This document shows positions 42,784-51,224 of a DNA stretch of 64,000 nucleotides, piece by piece; positions within the stretch are counted from its first letter, which is position 1, and every line of letters begins with the position of its first letter. The DNA comes from Neisseria sp. 83E34 (GTDB lineage Bacteria > Pseudomonadota > Gammaproteobacteria > Burkholderiales > Neisseriaceae). The translations under genes and the position numbers were made by a program. Under the pieces are notes generated by a model. The model saw only the letters and a list, made by a program, of their open reading frames with translations. It was not told the origin of the DNA and did no database searches. The stretch lies in NCBI RefSeq assembly GCF_001308015.1, contig NZ_LGYH01000008.1, forward strand, positions 62,001-126,000, in the 5' to 3' direction.

Positions 42784-43554
42784 ATGACCGACTATCAAAC
42801 CGCCCTATCGCAATGCCTGTCTGAACAAACCGCTACCATTGCCAGCCACACGCTGGCAAGCGGGGAAACCGTTTGGGTGCGGAAAGCAGGCAAACATGTG
42901 CCGCAATGGCGATATGCTGCATTGGGTTTGCTCAGTAAGGTATTCAAACTCGGTGCTTTGCAGCCGGTGCCCAATTTGGGTGGCGAAGCGGCGCTCGCCA
43001 TAGAAGCGCGACGCCTGCAAGAGCTGGAACAAGCCGGCGTGCCGGCGCCCAAACTGCTCGCGCAAAACAGGAAAGCAATTATGTTCAGCAACTTGGGGGG
43101 AAATGGGTTTATGCACGAAATAGAAAATCCTGCCACCCAGCTCGGTTCCTTTGCAGAAGGTTTGGCTGCAATCGCCCGTGTGCATAAAGCTGGGCAATAC
43201 CTCAGCCAGGCGTTCATCCGCAACATTATCCGGCAAAGCGATGGAGGTATCGGCTTTATTGATTTTGAAGACGACCCGTTGCTGCACATGCCTTTGATAC
43301 AATGCCAATGCCGCGACTATTTATGCTATCTGCAATCTTCCGCCACCTGGCTTGAGCGAACCGGCAATCTATCCGAAGCCGTTGCCATTTGGTGCCGACA
43401 CTTTCAAAGCCTGCCCGAAAATCTGCAAACCGCTCTGCGTAAAAACTACCTTCGTGTATTGTGGTTGAGGAGACTGAAGGCCGGTTGGATGGGCAACGAT
43501 ACCCGCAGGTTGTCTGCTTTGGCTCAATTGTTATATCAAGCGGAAAAGATATAG
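42784..43554 (+). CDS. Protein-kinase-fold protein (BUD32/WaaP-like)
   Basis: A 256-aa protein that looks like a lipopolysaccharide- or BUD32-type kinase: a glycine-poor N-lobe with TVWVRKAGKH (Lys candidate near 34), EARRLQELEQAGVPAPKLLA (about 73-92) as the helix C region, MFSNLGGNG (about 100) as hinge, and GGIGFIDFEDDPL (about 152-164) as the DFE metal motif. The usual HxD catalytic loop is weak (IRNIIRQSDGG), so activity is uncertain. A DUS (42814-42825) is read as CLSE near the start. The substrate may be a cell-envelope sugar or protein (inference). Confidence 0.7.
   Translation: MTDYQTALSQCLSEQTATIASHTLASGETVWVRKAGKHVPQWRYAALGLLSKVFKLGALQPVPNLGGEAALAIEARRLQELEQAGVPAPKLLAQNRKAIMFSNLGGNGFMHEIENPATQLGSFAEGLAAIARVHKAGQYLSQAFIRNIIRQSDGGIGFIDFEDDPLLHMPLIQCQCRDYLCYLQSSATWLERTGNLSEAVAIWCRHFQSLPENLQTALRKNYLRVLWLRRLKAGWMGNDTRRLSALAQLLYQAEKI
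42814..42825 (+). repeat. Intragenic DUS near the start of the kinase-fold gene
   Basis: Exact TGCCTGTCTGAA, read as CLSE at codons 11-14. Confidence 0.9.
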
Positions 43555-43570
43555 AAAAATCGCAACCTGA

Positions 43571-43605
43571 ATGCCTGTCTGAAACATAATTTCAGACAGG
43601 CATTT
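43571..43605. terminator. Bidirectional DUS-pair terminator (kinase-fold gene/LysR gene)
   Basis: A DUS (43572-43583) and its complement (43591-43602) with a 7-nt loop, between converging genes; TTTTTAC follows on the plus strand. Confidence 0.8.
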
Positions 43606-44511
43606 TTACAAACCGGAAAATGCTTGCTCCGAATAAGTGTGCAAAAAATCCCTTAACGTTTCTGCAGCAGGGGAAAGCGCACGACTACGGCGACGGTAGA
43701 GAAAAAAACTGCGCTCTACCTGCGGTTCGGAAAGTAAGCGCATTACCAGACCGTGCTGCTTCACCCAGTCGGCAGCATATGGTAGACACATCGTTATGCC
43801 CAACCCTGCTTTGGTCATACCCAATGCAGTGGACAGGAAATTCACACGATATCGTGGATGCTTGATGTATTCCGCGGTTTCAGGCGGCAAGGTAGCTGCA
43901 AGCCTGTCTGTAAACGGGCTGCTGAGTGTGATCAGCTGCTCCGATGCCAAATCAGCCCAGCAGACAGCATTTTGCCCTGCCAAACGGTGCTCCGGCTTCA
44001 TAACCAAATAAAAAGGCAATTTAAACAGCAACTCCGATTCGATATCACTGCCGTATGTGCGCTCCGGCCCCAAACCAAAATCCGCTTCGCTGTCTTCCAC
44101 ACGCTGCAATACCTGCTCTACGCTGCAATCAATCAGATTGGTTTGAATATCAGGATATTGGCGTTGAAACGCCGCCATTACAGCCGGCAGAGCAGAAGCG
44201 GCAAGTTGCTGGGAAACGGCGATATGCACTTGCCCCTGATGAAAATTCTTCAGATTTTTCAATTCAATATCCAAAACCGATACTTCATTGATAATTCTTC
44301 TTACCTGCGGCAGCAAATAGCTGCCATAGTCCGATAAATGTAACTGCCGTGTGGTTCGGTCAAACAGCTTAACATCCAAATTGTTTTCCAACTCTTTAAT
44401 CAAGCCGCTTAATGCAGACTGGGTAAGATGCAGTGCCTCCGCTGCACGGGTAAAACTGCCGCAATCGGCCACGGTGATAAATGCCTTAAGTTGACGTAGG
44501 GTAATATTCAT
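43606..44511 (-). CDS. LysR-family transcriptional regulator, likely of the aromatic catabolic genes
   Basis: A 301-aa LysR protein with an N-terminal winged helix (ITLRQLKAFITVADCGSFTRAAEALHLTQSALSGLIKELE in 20-residue halves, about 3-42) and a two-lobe effector domain (about 90-290). It is divergent from hpd across 169 nt. LysR regulators usually act on the divergent operon, so it is the best candidate to control hpd and its neighbours in response to an aromatic effector (inference). The start at 44511 gives MNITLRQLKAF; the ATG at 44523 would add four residues. Confidence 0.88.
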   Translation of the reverse strand: MNITLRQLKAFITVADCGSFTRAAEALHLTQSALSGLIKELENNLDVKLFDRTTRQLHLSDYGSYLLPQVRRIINEVSVLDIELKNLKNFHQGQVHIAVSQQLAASALPAVMAAFQRQYPDIQTNLIDCSVEQVLQRVEDSEADFGLGPERTYGSDIESELLFKLPFYLVMKPEHRLAGQNAVCWADLASEQLITLSSPFTDRLAATLPPETAEYIKHPRYRVNFLSTALGMTKAGLGITMCLPYAADWVKQHGLVMRLLSEPQVERSFFLYRRRSRALSPAAETLRDFLHTYSEQAFSGL

Positions 44512-44523
44512 AAGAAAAACCAA

Positions 44524-44680
44524 TAAATAAATAATAAAAAACTGATTGTCTGATAAATGATAGCCGTTTTATGATTTATTGCATACAAATTGCTCACTTT
44601 TCTAAATATTAATCAGCTAGATATACAAACCGTTTAATCAATAAAATTTTATTTAAATCTATATTCAAGAGGAGAAGATT
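44524..44680. promoter_or_regulatory. Divergent LysR-hpd control region
   Basis: A/T-rich gap holding both promoters. A plausible plus-strand promoter is TTGCAT (44579-44584) with TAAATA (44603-44608) at 18-bp spacing; AGAGGAGAAG precedes the hpd ATG. No certain LysR box was assigned. Confidence 0.35.
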
Positions 44681-45766
44681 ATGGCTGATTTGTTTGACAA
44701 CCCCATGGGCTTGTGTGGTTTTGAGTTTGTTGAATTCGCTTCGCCCGAGCCTAATATTTTAGAGCCTTTGTTTGAAAAAATGGGTTTTGCACCAGTGGCA
44801 AAACACCGCTCCAAGGATGTTTTGCTCTATCGTCAGGGCGGCATTAATTTCATTGTCAACCGGGAGCCTAAAAGCGAAGCCGCTTATTTCGCCGCCGAAC
44901 ACGGGTCGAGCGCCTGCGGTATGGCATTCAGAGTGCGTGATGCGCATCAGGCATACAACCGCGCTTTGGAATTGGGCGCTCAGCCGATTGAGATTCCTAC
45001 TTCCGTGATGGAGCTTCGCCTGCCTGCCATCAAAGGCATCGGCGGTGCACCTCTTTATCTGATCGACCGTTTTGAAGAGGGCAAATCCATTTACGATATC
45101 GACTTTGAATTTTTACCTGATGTCGACCGTAATCCCTTCGGTTACGGCCTGAAAGTCGTCGATCACCTCACTCACAATGTTTACCGCGGCCGCATGGATT
45201 ATTGGGCAGGCTTTTATGAAAAGCTTTTCAATTTCAAAGAAATCCGCTATTTCGACATCAAAGGCGAATACACCGGCCTTACCAGCCGTGCGATGACGGC
45301 ACCCGACGGTTTAATCCGGATCCCTTTAAACGAAGAAGCCAAACAAGGCGGCGGTCAGATTGAGGAATACCTGATGCAGTTTGGCGGCGAAGGTATCCAG
45401 CACATTGCCCTGTTGAGCGACAACCTTCCGGAAACCATAGACCAATTGCGCGCCGCCGGCATTCCTTTAATGACTGCACCGCCGGCTACTTATTACGAAA
45501 TGCTCGACGAACGGTTGCCCGGGCACGGCGAACCGGTGGATGAATTGCGTGCGCGCGGTATTCTGCTGGACGGCACAACCGAAGGCGGCCACCCGCGTTT
45601 GTTACTGCAAATTTTTTCCGAAACCTTGTTGGGGCCTGTGTTCTTCGAGTTTATCCAACGCAAAGGCGATTATCGGGAAGGTTTCGGCGAGGGCAACTTC
45701 AAAGCTTTGTTTGAATCACTGGAGCGGGATCAGATCCGCCGCGGTGCGTTGGCGGTTGATGAATAA
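44681..45766 (+). CDS. hpd: 4-hydroxyphenylpyruvate dioxygenase
   Basis: Non-heme iron enzyme converting 4-hydroxyphenylpyruvate to homogentisate. The 361-aa protein is a tandem VOC-fold protein with the His-His-Glu iron site: [10 protein letters not shown] (about 165), [10 protein letters not shown] (about 243) and [10 protein letters not shown] (about 325). The N-terminal region ([11 protein letters not shown]) and the C-terminal [14 protein letters not shown] are typical. Length matches bacterial HPPD. It opens the catabolic cluster and has a strong ribosome site. Confidence 0.97.
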   Translation: MADLFDNPMGLCGFEFVEFASPEPNILEPLFEKMGFAPVAKHRSKDVLLYRQGGINFIVNREPKSEAAYFAAEHGSSACGMAFRVRDAHQAYNRALELGAQPIEIPTSVMELRLPAIKGIGGAPLYLIDRFEEGKSIYDIDFEFLPDVDRNPFGYGLKVVDHLTHNVYRGRMDYWAGFYEKLFNFKEIRYFDIKGEYTGLTSRAMTAPDGLIRIPLNEEAKQGGGQIEEYLMQFGGEGIQHIALLSDNLPETIDQLRAAGIPLMTAPPATYYEMLDERLPGHGEPVDELRARGILLDGTTEGGHPRLLLQIFSETLLGPVFFEFIQRKGDYREGFGEGNFKALFESLERDQIRRGALAVDE

Positions 45767-45870
45767 TTAGCGCCAGATGATGGCTTTGGTGCCGTTTGAA
45801 TAAATCCATTATAGATAATTTTAATTATCAAACGGCTTTTGCTTCTTAAAATAAAAATTGGAGAAATACA

Positions 45871-47184
45871 TTGAACCAGCAGCCTTATCTCTCAGAGATT
45901 ATTGATAATCGCCCTTTAGGCAAACGCCAATATTGGATTTTGGTAATTTGCGGAATTTTGATGGTATTAGACGGATTTGATGTTCAGTCGGTAAGCTATG
46001 CTGCACCGGCCATTTTGCAGGATTGGCAGATTGAGAAATCTGAATTGGGGGCAGTATTCGGTTCAGGATTATTCGGTTTGTTAATCGGTTCGTTGGTATT
46101 CAGCTATTTTTCCGACAAATTCGGCCGTCGTCCGATTCTGTTGTGGAGTACATTGTTTTTTGCTCTGTGCATGACTGCCACGGCTTTTGTTGAAAACGTT
46201 ACCCAGCTTGTCGCGCTCCGGTTTATCACAGGCTTGGGTCTGGGTGCGATTATGCCAAATGCAATGGCTTTGTGCGGCGAGATTACGCCCAAACACCAGC
46301 GAATTTCAGTCATGATGATGATTTCTTGCGGATTTACCATAGGCGCGATGTTAGGCGGTTTTCTGGCAGCTTTCCTGATTCCGCGCTTCGGCTGGGAATC
46401 TGTATTTTTAGTTGGTGGTGTGCTGCCTTTTTTATTACTCGGCGTGATGATCAAATACATGCCCGAATCTCTGCAATATTTGGCGCTTCGCAATCCGCAA
46501 GATCCGAGGGTACGTCGCGTCTTGGGAGAGTTTTATCCGGATCAGCCTCTGCCGGATAGTGTTCAGACTGCCAAAGCTCAAGGCAGCATGCCGGTTAAGG
46601 CTTTGTTTGAATACGGCCGTCACACGTTTACACTGACAATTTGGGTTATCAGCCTGATGAACATGATTGCACTCTACTTTTTATCAAGCTGGATGCCCAC
46701 CTTAGCCAAGCAAACCGGCATGTCGCTGGAAACTGCGGTGTTGGTTGGCGCAACACTCCAATTGGGAGGCACGATTGGTACTGTGCTGATGGGGCGCATC
46801 ATCGACAGACAGGGTTTCTACAAAGTGCTGATACCGTGTTTTGCTGTGTCGGCCGTATCGATAGCGGCTTTGGGCAGCACCGTTGGATCTATCGGAATGT
46901 TTTTTGCAGTTGTGTTCGTAATCGGATTCACCGTAATCGGCGGTCAGCCTGCAATTAATGCAATGGCAGCCAATTACTATCCTACCGAGTACCGCACTAC
47001 CGGAGTGGGTTGGAGTTTAGGTGTCGGCCGTATTGGTTCTGTTATCGGTCCGGTTTTAGGAGGCTGGCTGGTACATGCAGGTAATTTGAGCCCGCAGCAA
47101 CTGTTTTATTTCGTTGCCGTGCCGTCTGTAGTGATTATTGCTTTCCTCTTTTTACAGAAAATGCTCGGCATTGCCAAAGCATAA
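45871..47184 (+). CDS. MFS transporter, aromatic acid:H+ symporter (AAHS) family
   Basis: A 437-aa inner-membrane protein with 12 predicted helices. DGFDVQSVSYAAPAI (about 30-44) holds the DGFD motif of PcaK/BenK/MhpT transporters, followed by the MFS loop SDKFGRRPIL (about 83) and RFITGLGLGAIMPNA. The family imports benzoate-like aromatic acids with protons, so a tyrosine-pathway acid such as 4-hydroxyphenylpyruvate, 4-hydroxyphenylacetate or homogentisate is a reasonable cargo (inference). The start is TTG, after GGAGAAATACA. It lies between hpd and the VOC gene. Confidence 0.9.
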   Translation: MNQQPYLSEIIDNRPLGKRQYWILVICGILMVLDGFDVQSVSYAAPAILQDWQIEKSELGAVFGSGLFGLLIGSLVFSYFSDKFGRRPILLWSTLFFALCMTATAFVENVTQLVALRFITGLGLGAIMPNAMALCGEITPKHQRISVMMMISCGFTIGAMLGGFLAAFLIPRFGWESVFLVGGVLPFLLLGVMIKYMPESLQYLALRNPQDPRVRRVLGEFYPDQPLPDSVQTAKAQGSMPVKALFEYGRHTFTLTIWVISLMNMIALYFLSSWMPTLAKQTGMSLETAVLVGATLQLGGTIGTVLMGRIIDRQGFYKVLIPCFAVSAVSIAALGSTVGSIGMFFAVVFVIGFTVIGGQPAINAMAANYYPTEYRTTGVGWSLGVGRIGSVIGPVLGGWLVHAGNLSPQQLFYFVAVPSVVIIAFLFLQKMLGIAKA

Positions 47185-47214
47185 TTTCCCATTACATCAT
47201 GAAGGAGAAATATC

Positions 47215-47760
47215 ATGGCTATTACTCAAGGCGTACACCACGCCGCTTACCGCTGCAAAGACGCGAAAGAAACCGTTGAATGGTATCAAAAACACTTGGA
47301 TATGGACTTTGTGTTGGCGATTGCGGAAGACAAAGTGCCATCTACCGGCGAACCTGATCCGTATATGCATATTTTTTTGGATGCCGGCGGCGGTAATATT
47401 CTGGCGTTTTTCGAATTGCCGACCAAACCTGAAATGGGGCGCGATCCCAATACGCCGGTGTGGACACAGCATATTGCTTTCAAAGTGGAAAGCATGGAAA
47501 AACTACTGGCAACCAAAGATAAGCTGATTTCAGAAGGTGTCGATGTGCTCGGGCCTGTAAACCATACTTTGTTCAAATCTATTTATTTCTTTGACCCGAG
47601 CGGCCACCGCATTGAGCTGGCATGCGACATTGCGACTGAAAAAATGAACCGGGCTTTGGATAATGTGAAATGGGATATGCTTAACGAGTGGGCGGAAACA
47701 AAACGTGCTCCGCAGCATGCCCGCTGGATTCACGACGGTACGGAACCGCCGGAAGTTTAA
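47215..47760 (+). CDS. VOC-superfamily metalloprotein in the tyrosine-degradation cluster
   Basis: A 181-aa protein with two VOC beta-alpha modules (about 5-70 and 82-140) and a helical C-terminus. Candidate metal ligands are His8/His9 (GVHHAAY), Glu67 (FFEL), His86 (QHIAFK) and Glu134 (HRIELACD). All four positions of a glyoxalase-type site are filled, and an extradiol-type His-His-Glu set can also be drawn. It is 30 nt from the transporter gene and 90 nt from the FAH-family gene. No cupin-type homogentisate dioxygenase is in the cluster, so this protein may do that step, or a side or detoxifying reaction; sequence alone cannot decide. Confidence 0.85.
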   Translation: MAITQGVHHAAYRCKDAKETVEWYQKHLDMDFVLAIAEDKVPSTGEPDPYMHIFLDAGGGNILAFFELPTKPEMGRDPNTPVWTQHIAFKVESMEKLLATKDKLISEGVDVLGPVNHTLFKSIYFFDPSGHRIELACDIATEKMNRALDNVKWDMLNEWAETKRAPQHARWIHDGTEPPEV

Positions 47761-47849
47761 TCGATTATCACGTTATTCAGCCGTACTTAATGATGAAAAA
47801 GAAAACCGTATTTCGAGATAGAGCCTGAAAATACTAAGAAGGAAAAAAT

Positions 47850-48851
47850 ATGAAATTAGCAACATTGAAACAAGGTGGCCGTGACGGTCGTTTGGCGGTG
47901 GTAAGCCGTGATTTGAGCCGTTATGTATTGCCGGAAATCCAAACCCTGCAAGCTGCTTTAGACGATTGGGCGCAAGCGGAAGGCCGTCTGAAAGCCGTGT
48001 ATGACGACTTGAATGCCAACCCTGAAAAAGGCGAAGCATTCGACCCTGAAAACTGCCATTCCCCTCTGCCGCGCGCCTACCAATGGGCAGACGGATCGGC
48101 TTATCTCAACCATGTGGAATTGGTGCGCAAAGCACGCAATTCCGAAGTGCCCGAGTCATTCTACGATGATCCTTTGATGTATCAGGGCGGCTCGGACAGC
48201 TTTATCGGCCCGCGTGATGAGATTTTGGCTCAGCCGGAATGGGGCATTGATTTTGAAGCGGAAGTGGTGGTGGTGAGCGGAGACTTGCAACAAGGCGCAA
48301 CAAATGAAGAAGCAGCCAAAGCCATCCGCTTGGTAATGTTGGTTAACGATGTGTCACTGCGCAATCTGATTCCTGCCGAGCTCGCCAAAGGTTTCGGCTT
48401 TTTCCAAAGCAAGCCCGCCAGCGCGTTCAGCCCCGTGGCCGTTACGCCTGATGAGTTGGGCGAAGCGTGGAAAGACAATAAAGTGCACCTGCCTTTGCGT
48501 GTAACGCTCAATGGCAAGGCGTTTGGTTTCCCCAATGCCGGCGATGATATGACTTTCGACTTCGGCCGCCTTTTGTCGCATGTGACTAAAACCCGCAACG
48601 CAGCCGCCGGTTCGATTGTCGGCTCGGGCACGGTTTCCAATAAGCAAGACGATCTTTACGGCTCTTCGGTGGAAAACGGCGGTGTAGGTTATTGCTGTTT
48701 GGCGGAGCTGCGCATGTATGAAACCATTGAAACCGGCGTACCGAAAACGCCGTTTATGCAGCACGGCGATGTGGTGGAAATCGAAATGCTGGATAAAGAC
48801 GGCAACAATATTTTCGGCACCATCATCAATAAGGTAAACACGAAATACTGA
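47850..48851 (+). CDS. Fumarylacetoacetate hydrolase family protein
   Basis: Most likely hydrolyses fumarylacetoacetate to fumarate and acetoacetate, the last tyrosine-degradation step. The 333-aa protein has an N-terminal domain (about 1-75) of the kind seen in the betaproteobacterial FahA-like group. The catalytic FAH domain (about 90-325) includes FIGPRDEI, IDFEAEVVVV (metal Glu pair, about 133), NDVSLRNLIPAEL (about 170) and VGSGTVSNKQDD (about 255). It is about 90 aa shorter than mammalian FAH, so related hydrolases of other 2,4-diketo acids are alternatives; the context favours fumarylacetoacetate. Confidence 0.88.
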   Translation: MKLATLKQGGRDGRLAVVSRDLSRYVLPEIQTLQAALDDWAQAEGRLKAVYDDLNANPEKGEAFDPENCHSPLPRAYQWADGSAYLNHVELVRKARNSEVPESFYDDPLMYQGGSDSFIGPRDEILAQPEWGIDFEAEVVVVSGDLQQGATNEEAAKAIRLVMLVNDVSLRNLIPAELAKGFGFFQSKPASAFSPVAVTPDELGEAWKDNKVHLPLRVTLNGKAFGFPNAGDDMTFDFGRLLSHVTKTRNAAAGSIVGSGTVSNKQDDLYGSSVENGGVGYCCLAELRMYETIETGVPKTPFMQHGDVVEIEMLDKDGNNIFGTIINKVNTKY

Positions 48852-48860
48852 CCTTAACCC

Positions 48861-48904
48861 CATGCCTGTCTGAAAGCACACGGCATCATTTTCAGACAGG
48901 CATT
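48861..48904 (+). terminator. DUS-pair hairpin after the FAH-family gene
   Basis: A DUS (48863-48874) and its complement (48891-48902) with a 16-nt loop; it separates hpd-MFS-VOC-FAH from the NhaC gene. Confidence 0.7.
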
Positions 48905-49009
48905 GCATCCAATATAGATTTATTAACAAGTGCTGCAATAAGAAACGATGCGTATCAAATCAATACTTTGGCGCATTAAGACCACAAAATGAAAAAAGAG
49001 GAGGAGCAC

Positions 49010-50401
49010 ATGGATAAAGCATTATTGAGAATGAGGCCGCGGGAGGCTTTATTGATTGCCGTGATGGTGGTCGCCGTGATGGGCACAACCATGATCGGTT
49101 TTGAATGGGTGCCGCATTTATCGGTAATTTTCGTATTGTGCGGTTTGATGGTATTCGGCAAATATAAAAAAATATCGTTTAAAAACATGCAAAGCGGCAT
49201 GGCTTCGGGTGTGGTATCCGGAATCGGCGCGATTTATCTGTTTTTCTTTATCGGCCTGTTGGTTTCTGCGCTGATGATGGCCGGGTCGATTCCCACCTTG
49301 ATTGATTACGGCTTCGAGCTGATTTCGCCAAAAATATTTTATCTTTCCGCTTTCCTGCTGACGGCCGTTATCGGTATGGCCATCGGCAGCAGCCTCACCA
49401 CTTGCGCCACTTTGGGCGTGGCCTTCATCGGCATGGGCAGCGCGTTTGCCGCAAATCCGGCGATTGTTGCCGGAGCGGTCGTATCTGGTGCTTTTTTCGG
49501 AGACAAAATGTCGCCGCTTTCCGACACCACCAGCATTGCCGCATCAATAGTGGGCATTGATTTGTTCGAGCATATCCGAAACATGATGTATACCACTCTG
49601 CCCGCTTTTGCGATTACCGCGGTTATATTTTGGATTTTGTCGGGTAATCTCAATTCTGCCGATCTGGCCGGCGTGCAGGCTTTCAGAACGCAATTGGAAG
49701 CCAGCGGTTTGGTGCACGGTTATACTTTGCTTCCTTTTTTTGTGTTGCTGGTTTTGGCTGTCAAAAAAGTAAACGCCATTTACACCATTATCGCCACGAT
49801 TTTAACCGCCTTGCTTATCACGTTTATCCACAGCAGCCCCACAATTTCTCAGCTGGGCGGCTACTTTTTCACAGGCTACAAGCCCAACGAAGGTGTAGAT
49901 TTGGGCGAAGTGGGCAAGCTGATTTCGCGCGGCGGCATCAACAGCATGTTTTTCACCCAAACCATCGTGATTCTGGCTTTAAGCTTGGGCGGACTGCTGA
50001 ACACTTTAGGCGTTTTGCCGGCACTTTTGGCCGGAGTCGGCCATGTGCTGACCAATGCCGGACGCGCCACCTTTACCGTAGCCGCTACGGCGTTAGGCAT
50101 CAACGTGTTAATCGGCGAACAATACTTGAGCCTGCTCTTGGCCGGCAACACTTTCAAACCGGTTTATGAAAGGCTTGGCCTGCACCCGCGCAATATCTCG
50201 CGCACCGTAGAAGACGCAGGTACGGTTATCAACCCATTGGTACCCTGGAGCGTGTGCGGCGTGTTTATCAGCAATGTGCTGGGTGTGCAAGTGATTGATT
50301 ATTTACCTTATGCTTTCTTTTGTTATCTGAGTTTGGCGTTGACGCTGGTGTTCGGATTTACGGGATTAACGCTGAGTAAAGCCGAAAAAGAACCCGCATA
50401 A
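49010..50401 (+). CDS. NhaC-family Na+/H+ antiporter-type transporter
   Basis: A 463-aa inner-membrane protein with about 11-12 hydrophobic helices, recognised as NhaC family: AVVSGAFFGDKMSPLSDTTS (about 155-174) is the family's central signature with the conserved Asp residues. Members exchange Na+/H+ or couple ion flow to organic substrates such as malate/lactate. Its place inside a tyrosine-degradation island suggests a substrate transporter, perhaps for tyrosine, rather than pH control (inference). The ATG at 49010 follows a near-ideal GAGGAGGAG; an ATG at 48989 was rejected. Confidence 0.85.
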   Translation: MDKALLRMRPREALLIAVMVVAVMGTTMIGFEWVPHLSVIFVLCGLMVFGKYKKISFKNMQSGMASGVVSGIGAIYLFFFIGLLVSALMMAGSIPTLIDYGFELISPKIFYLSAFLLTAVIGMAIGSSLTTCATLGVAFIGMGSAFAANPAIVAGAVVSGAFFGDKMSPLSDTTSIAASIVGIDLFEHIRNMMYTTLPAFAITAVIFWILSGNLNSADLAGVQAFRTQLEASGLVHGYTLLPFFVLLVLAVKKVNAIYTIIATILTALLITFIHSSPTISQLGGYFFTGYKPNEGVDLGEVGKLISRGGINSMFFTQTIVILALSLGGLLNTLGVLPALLAGVGHVLTNAGRATFTVAATALGINVLIGEQYLSLLLAGNTFKPVYERLGLHPRNISRTVEDAGTVINPLVPWSVCGVFISNVLGVQVIDYLPYAFFCYLSLALTLVFGFTGLTLSKAEKEPA

Positions 50402-50409
50402 TTTGTACA

Positions 50410-50443
50410 CACGGTTTTCAGACAGGCCTGTCTGAAAACCGTG
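50410..50443. terminator. 34-bp perfect palindrome of fused DUS arms
   Basis: CACGGTTTTCAGACAGG followed by its exact complement, with no spacer. Each arm carries 11 of 12 DUS bases (the first T is replaced by G). It lies between the NhaC and maiA genes and may end the former's transcript, though the hairpin overlaps the maiA leader. Confidence 0.75.
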
Positions 50444-50458
50444 CCGAAGGATTCGTTT

Positions 50459-51100
50459 ATGAAACTCTATTCTTACTATCGAAGCTCTGCCGCCTACCGT
50501 GTGCGCATCGCCCTGAATCTGAAAAAACTGGCTTACGATACCGCATTCGTTCATTTGGTTAAGCAAGGCGGTGAGCAGAAATTACCGGAATATGCAAAGT
50601 TAAACCCGCAAAAACTGGTTCCCTCTTTGGAAGATAAGGGGCAAATATTTACCCAATCGCTGGCCATCATCGAATATCTGGACGAAACCCATCCCGAGCA
50701 CCCACTGCTCCCCGCTGCACCTGCCGAACGCGCCCGCGTACGCGCCCTCTCCCAGCTGATTGCCTGTGACACCCATCCTTTAAACAATTTGAGGGTGCTG
50801 CAATACTTGCAAAACCAATTGGGTGCAAGCGAAGCCGCTAAAACAGAATGGTACAGCCATTGGATTCAAGAAAGCTTTACCGCTTTGGAAAGTATGCTGC
50901 AATCGGCGCAAACCGGCCGTTTCTGCCACGGTAACACGCCCACTTTAGCCGATTGCTGCCTGATTCCCCAGGTTTACAATGCACGCCGTTTCAACGTTGA
51001 TTTATCTGCTTATCCGACCATTATGCGCATTGTCGGCGAATGTGAGTCTTTGCCGGAATTTCAGGCAGCTGCACCGGAAAACCAACCGGACGCAGAATAA
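50459..51100 (+). CDS. maiA: Maleylacetoacetate isomerase
   Basis: Glutathione-dependent zeta-class GST that converts maleylacetoacetate to fumarylacetoacetate. The 213-aa protein has the signature active-site motif YSYYRSSAAYRVRIALNLK (about 4-22) with the catalytic Ser pair, and the GST C-terminal domain (about 90-205) with NTPTLADCCLIPQVYNARRF. The ATG at 50459 follows GAAGGATT; the 50441 ATG lies within the palindrome. Its function directly supports a homogentisate route in the cluster. Confidence 0.93.
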   Translation: MKLYSYYRSSAAYRVRIALNLKKLAYDTAFVHLVKQGGEQKLPEYAKLNPQKLVPSLEDKGQIFTQSLAIIEYLDETHPEHPLLPAAPAERARVRALSQLIACDTHPLNNLRVLQYLQNQLGASEAAKTEWYSHWIQESFTALESMLQSAQTGRFCHGNTPTLADCCLIPQVYNARRFNVDLSAYPTIMRIVGECESLPEFQAAAPENQPDAE

Positions 51101-51224
51101 GCGTATGCCTGTCTGTATCTGCAAACAAAATAGGCGCCGCGATAAGCTTCATAAACTTGAGCATGACAGATGATTTCAGGTGGTAAGATTAAGTCTCATT
51201 GCACAGCAACAATCGGAGTAATAG

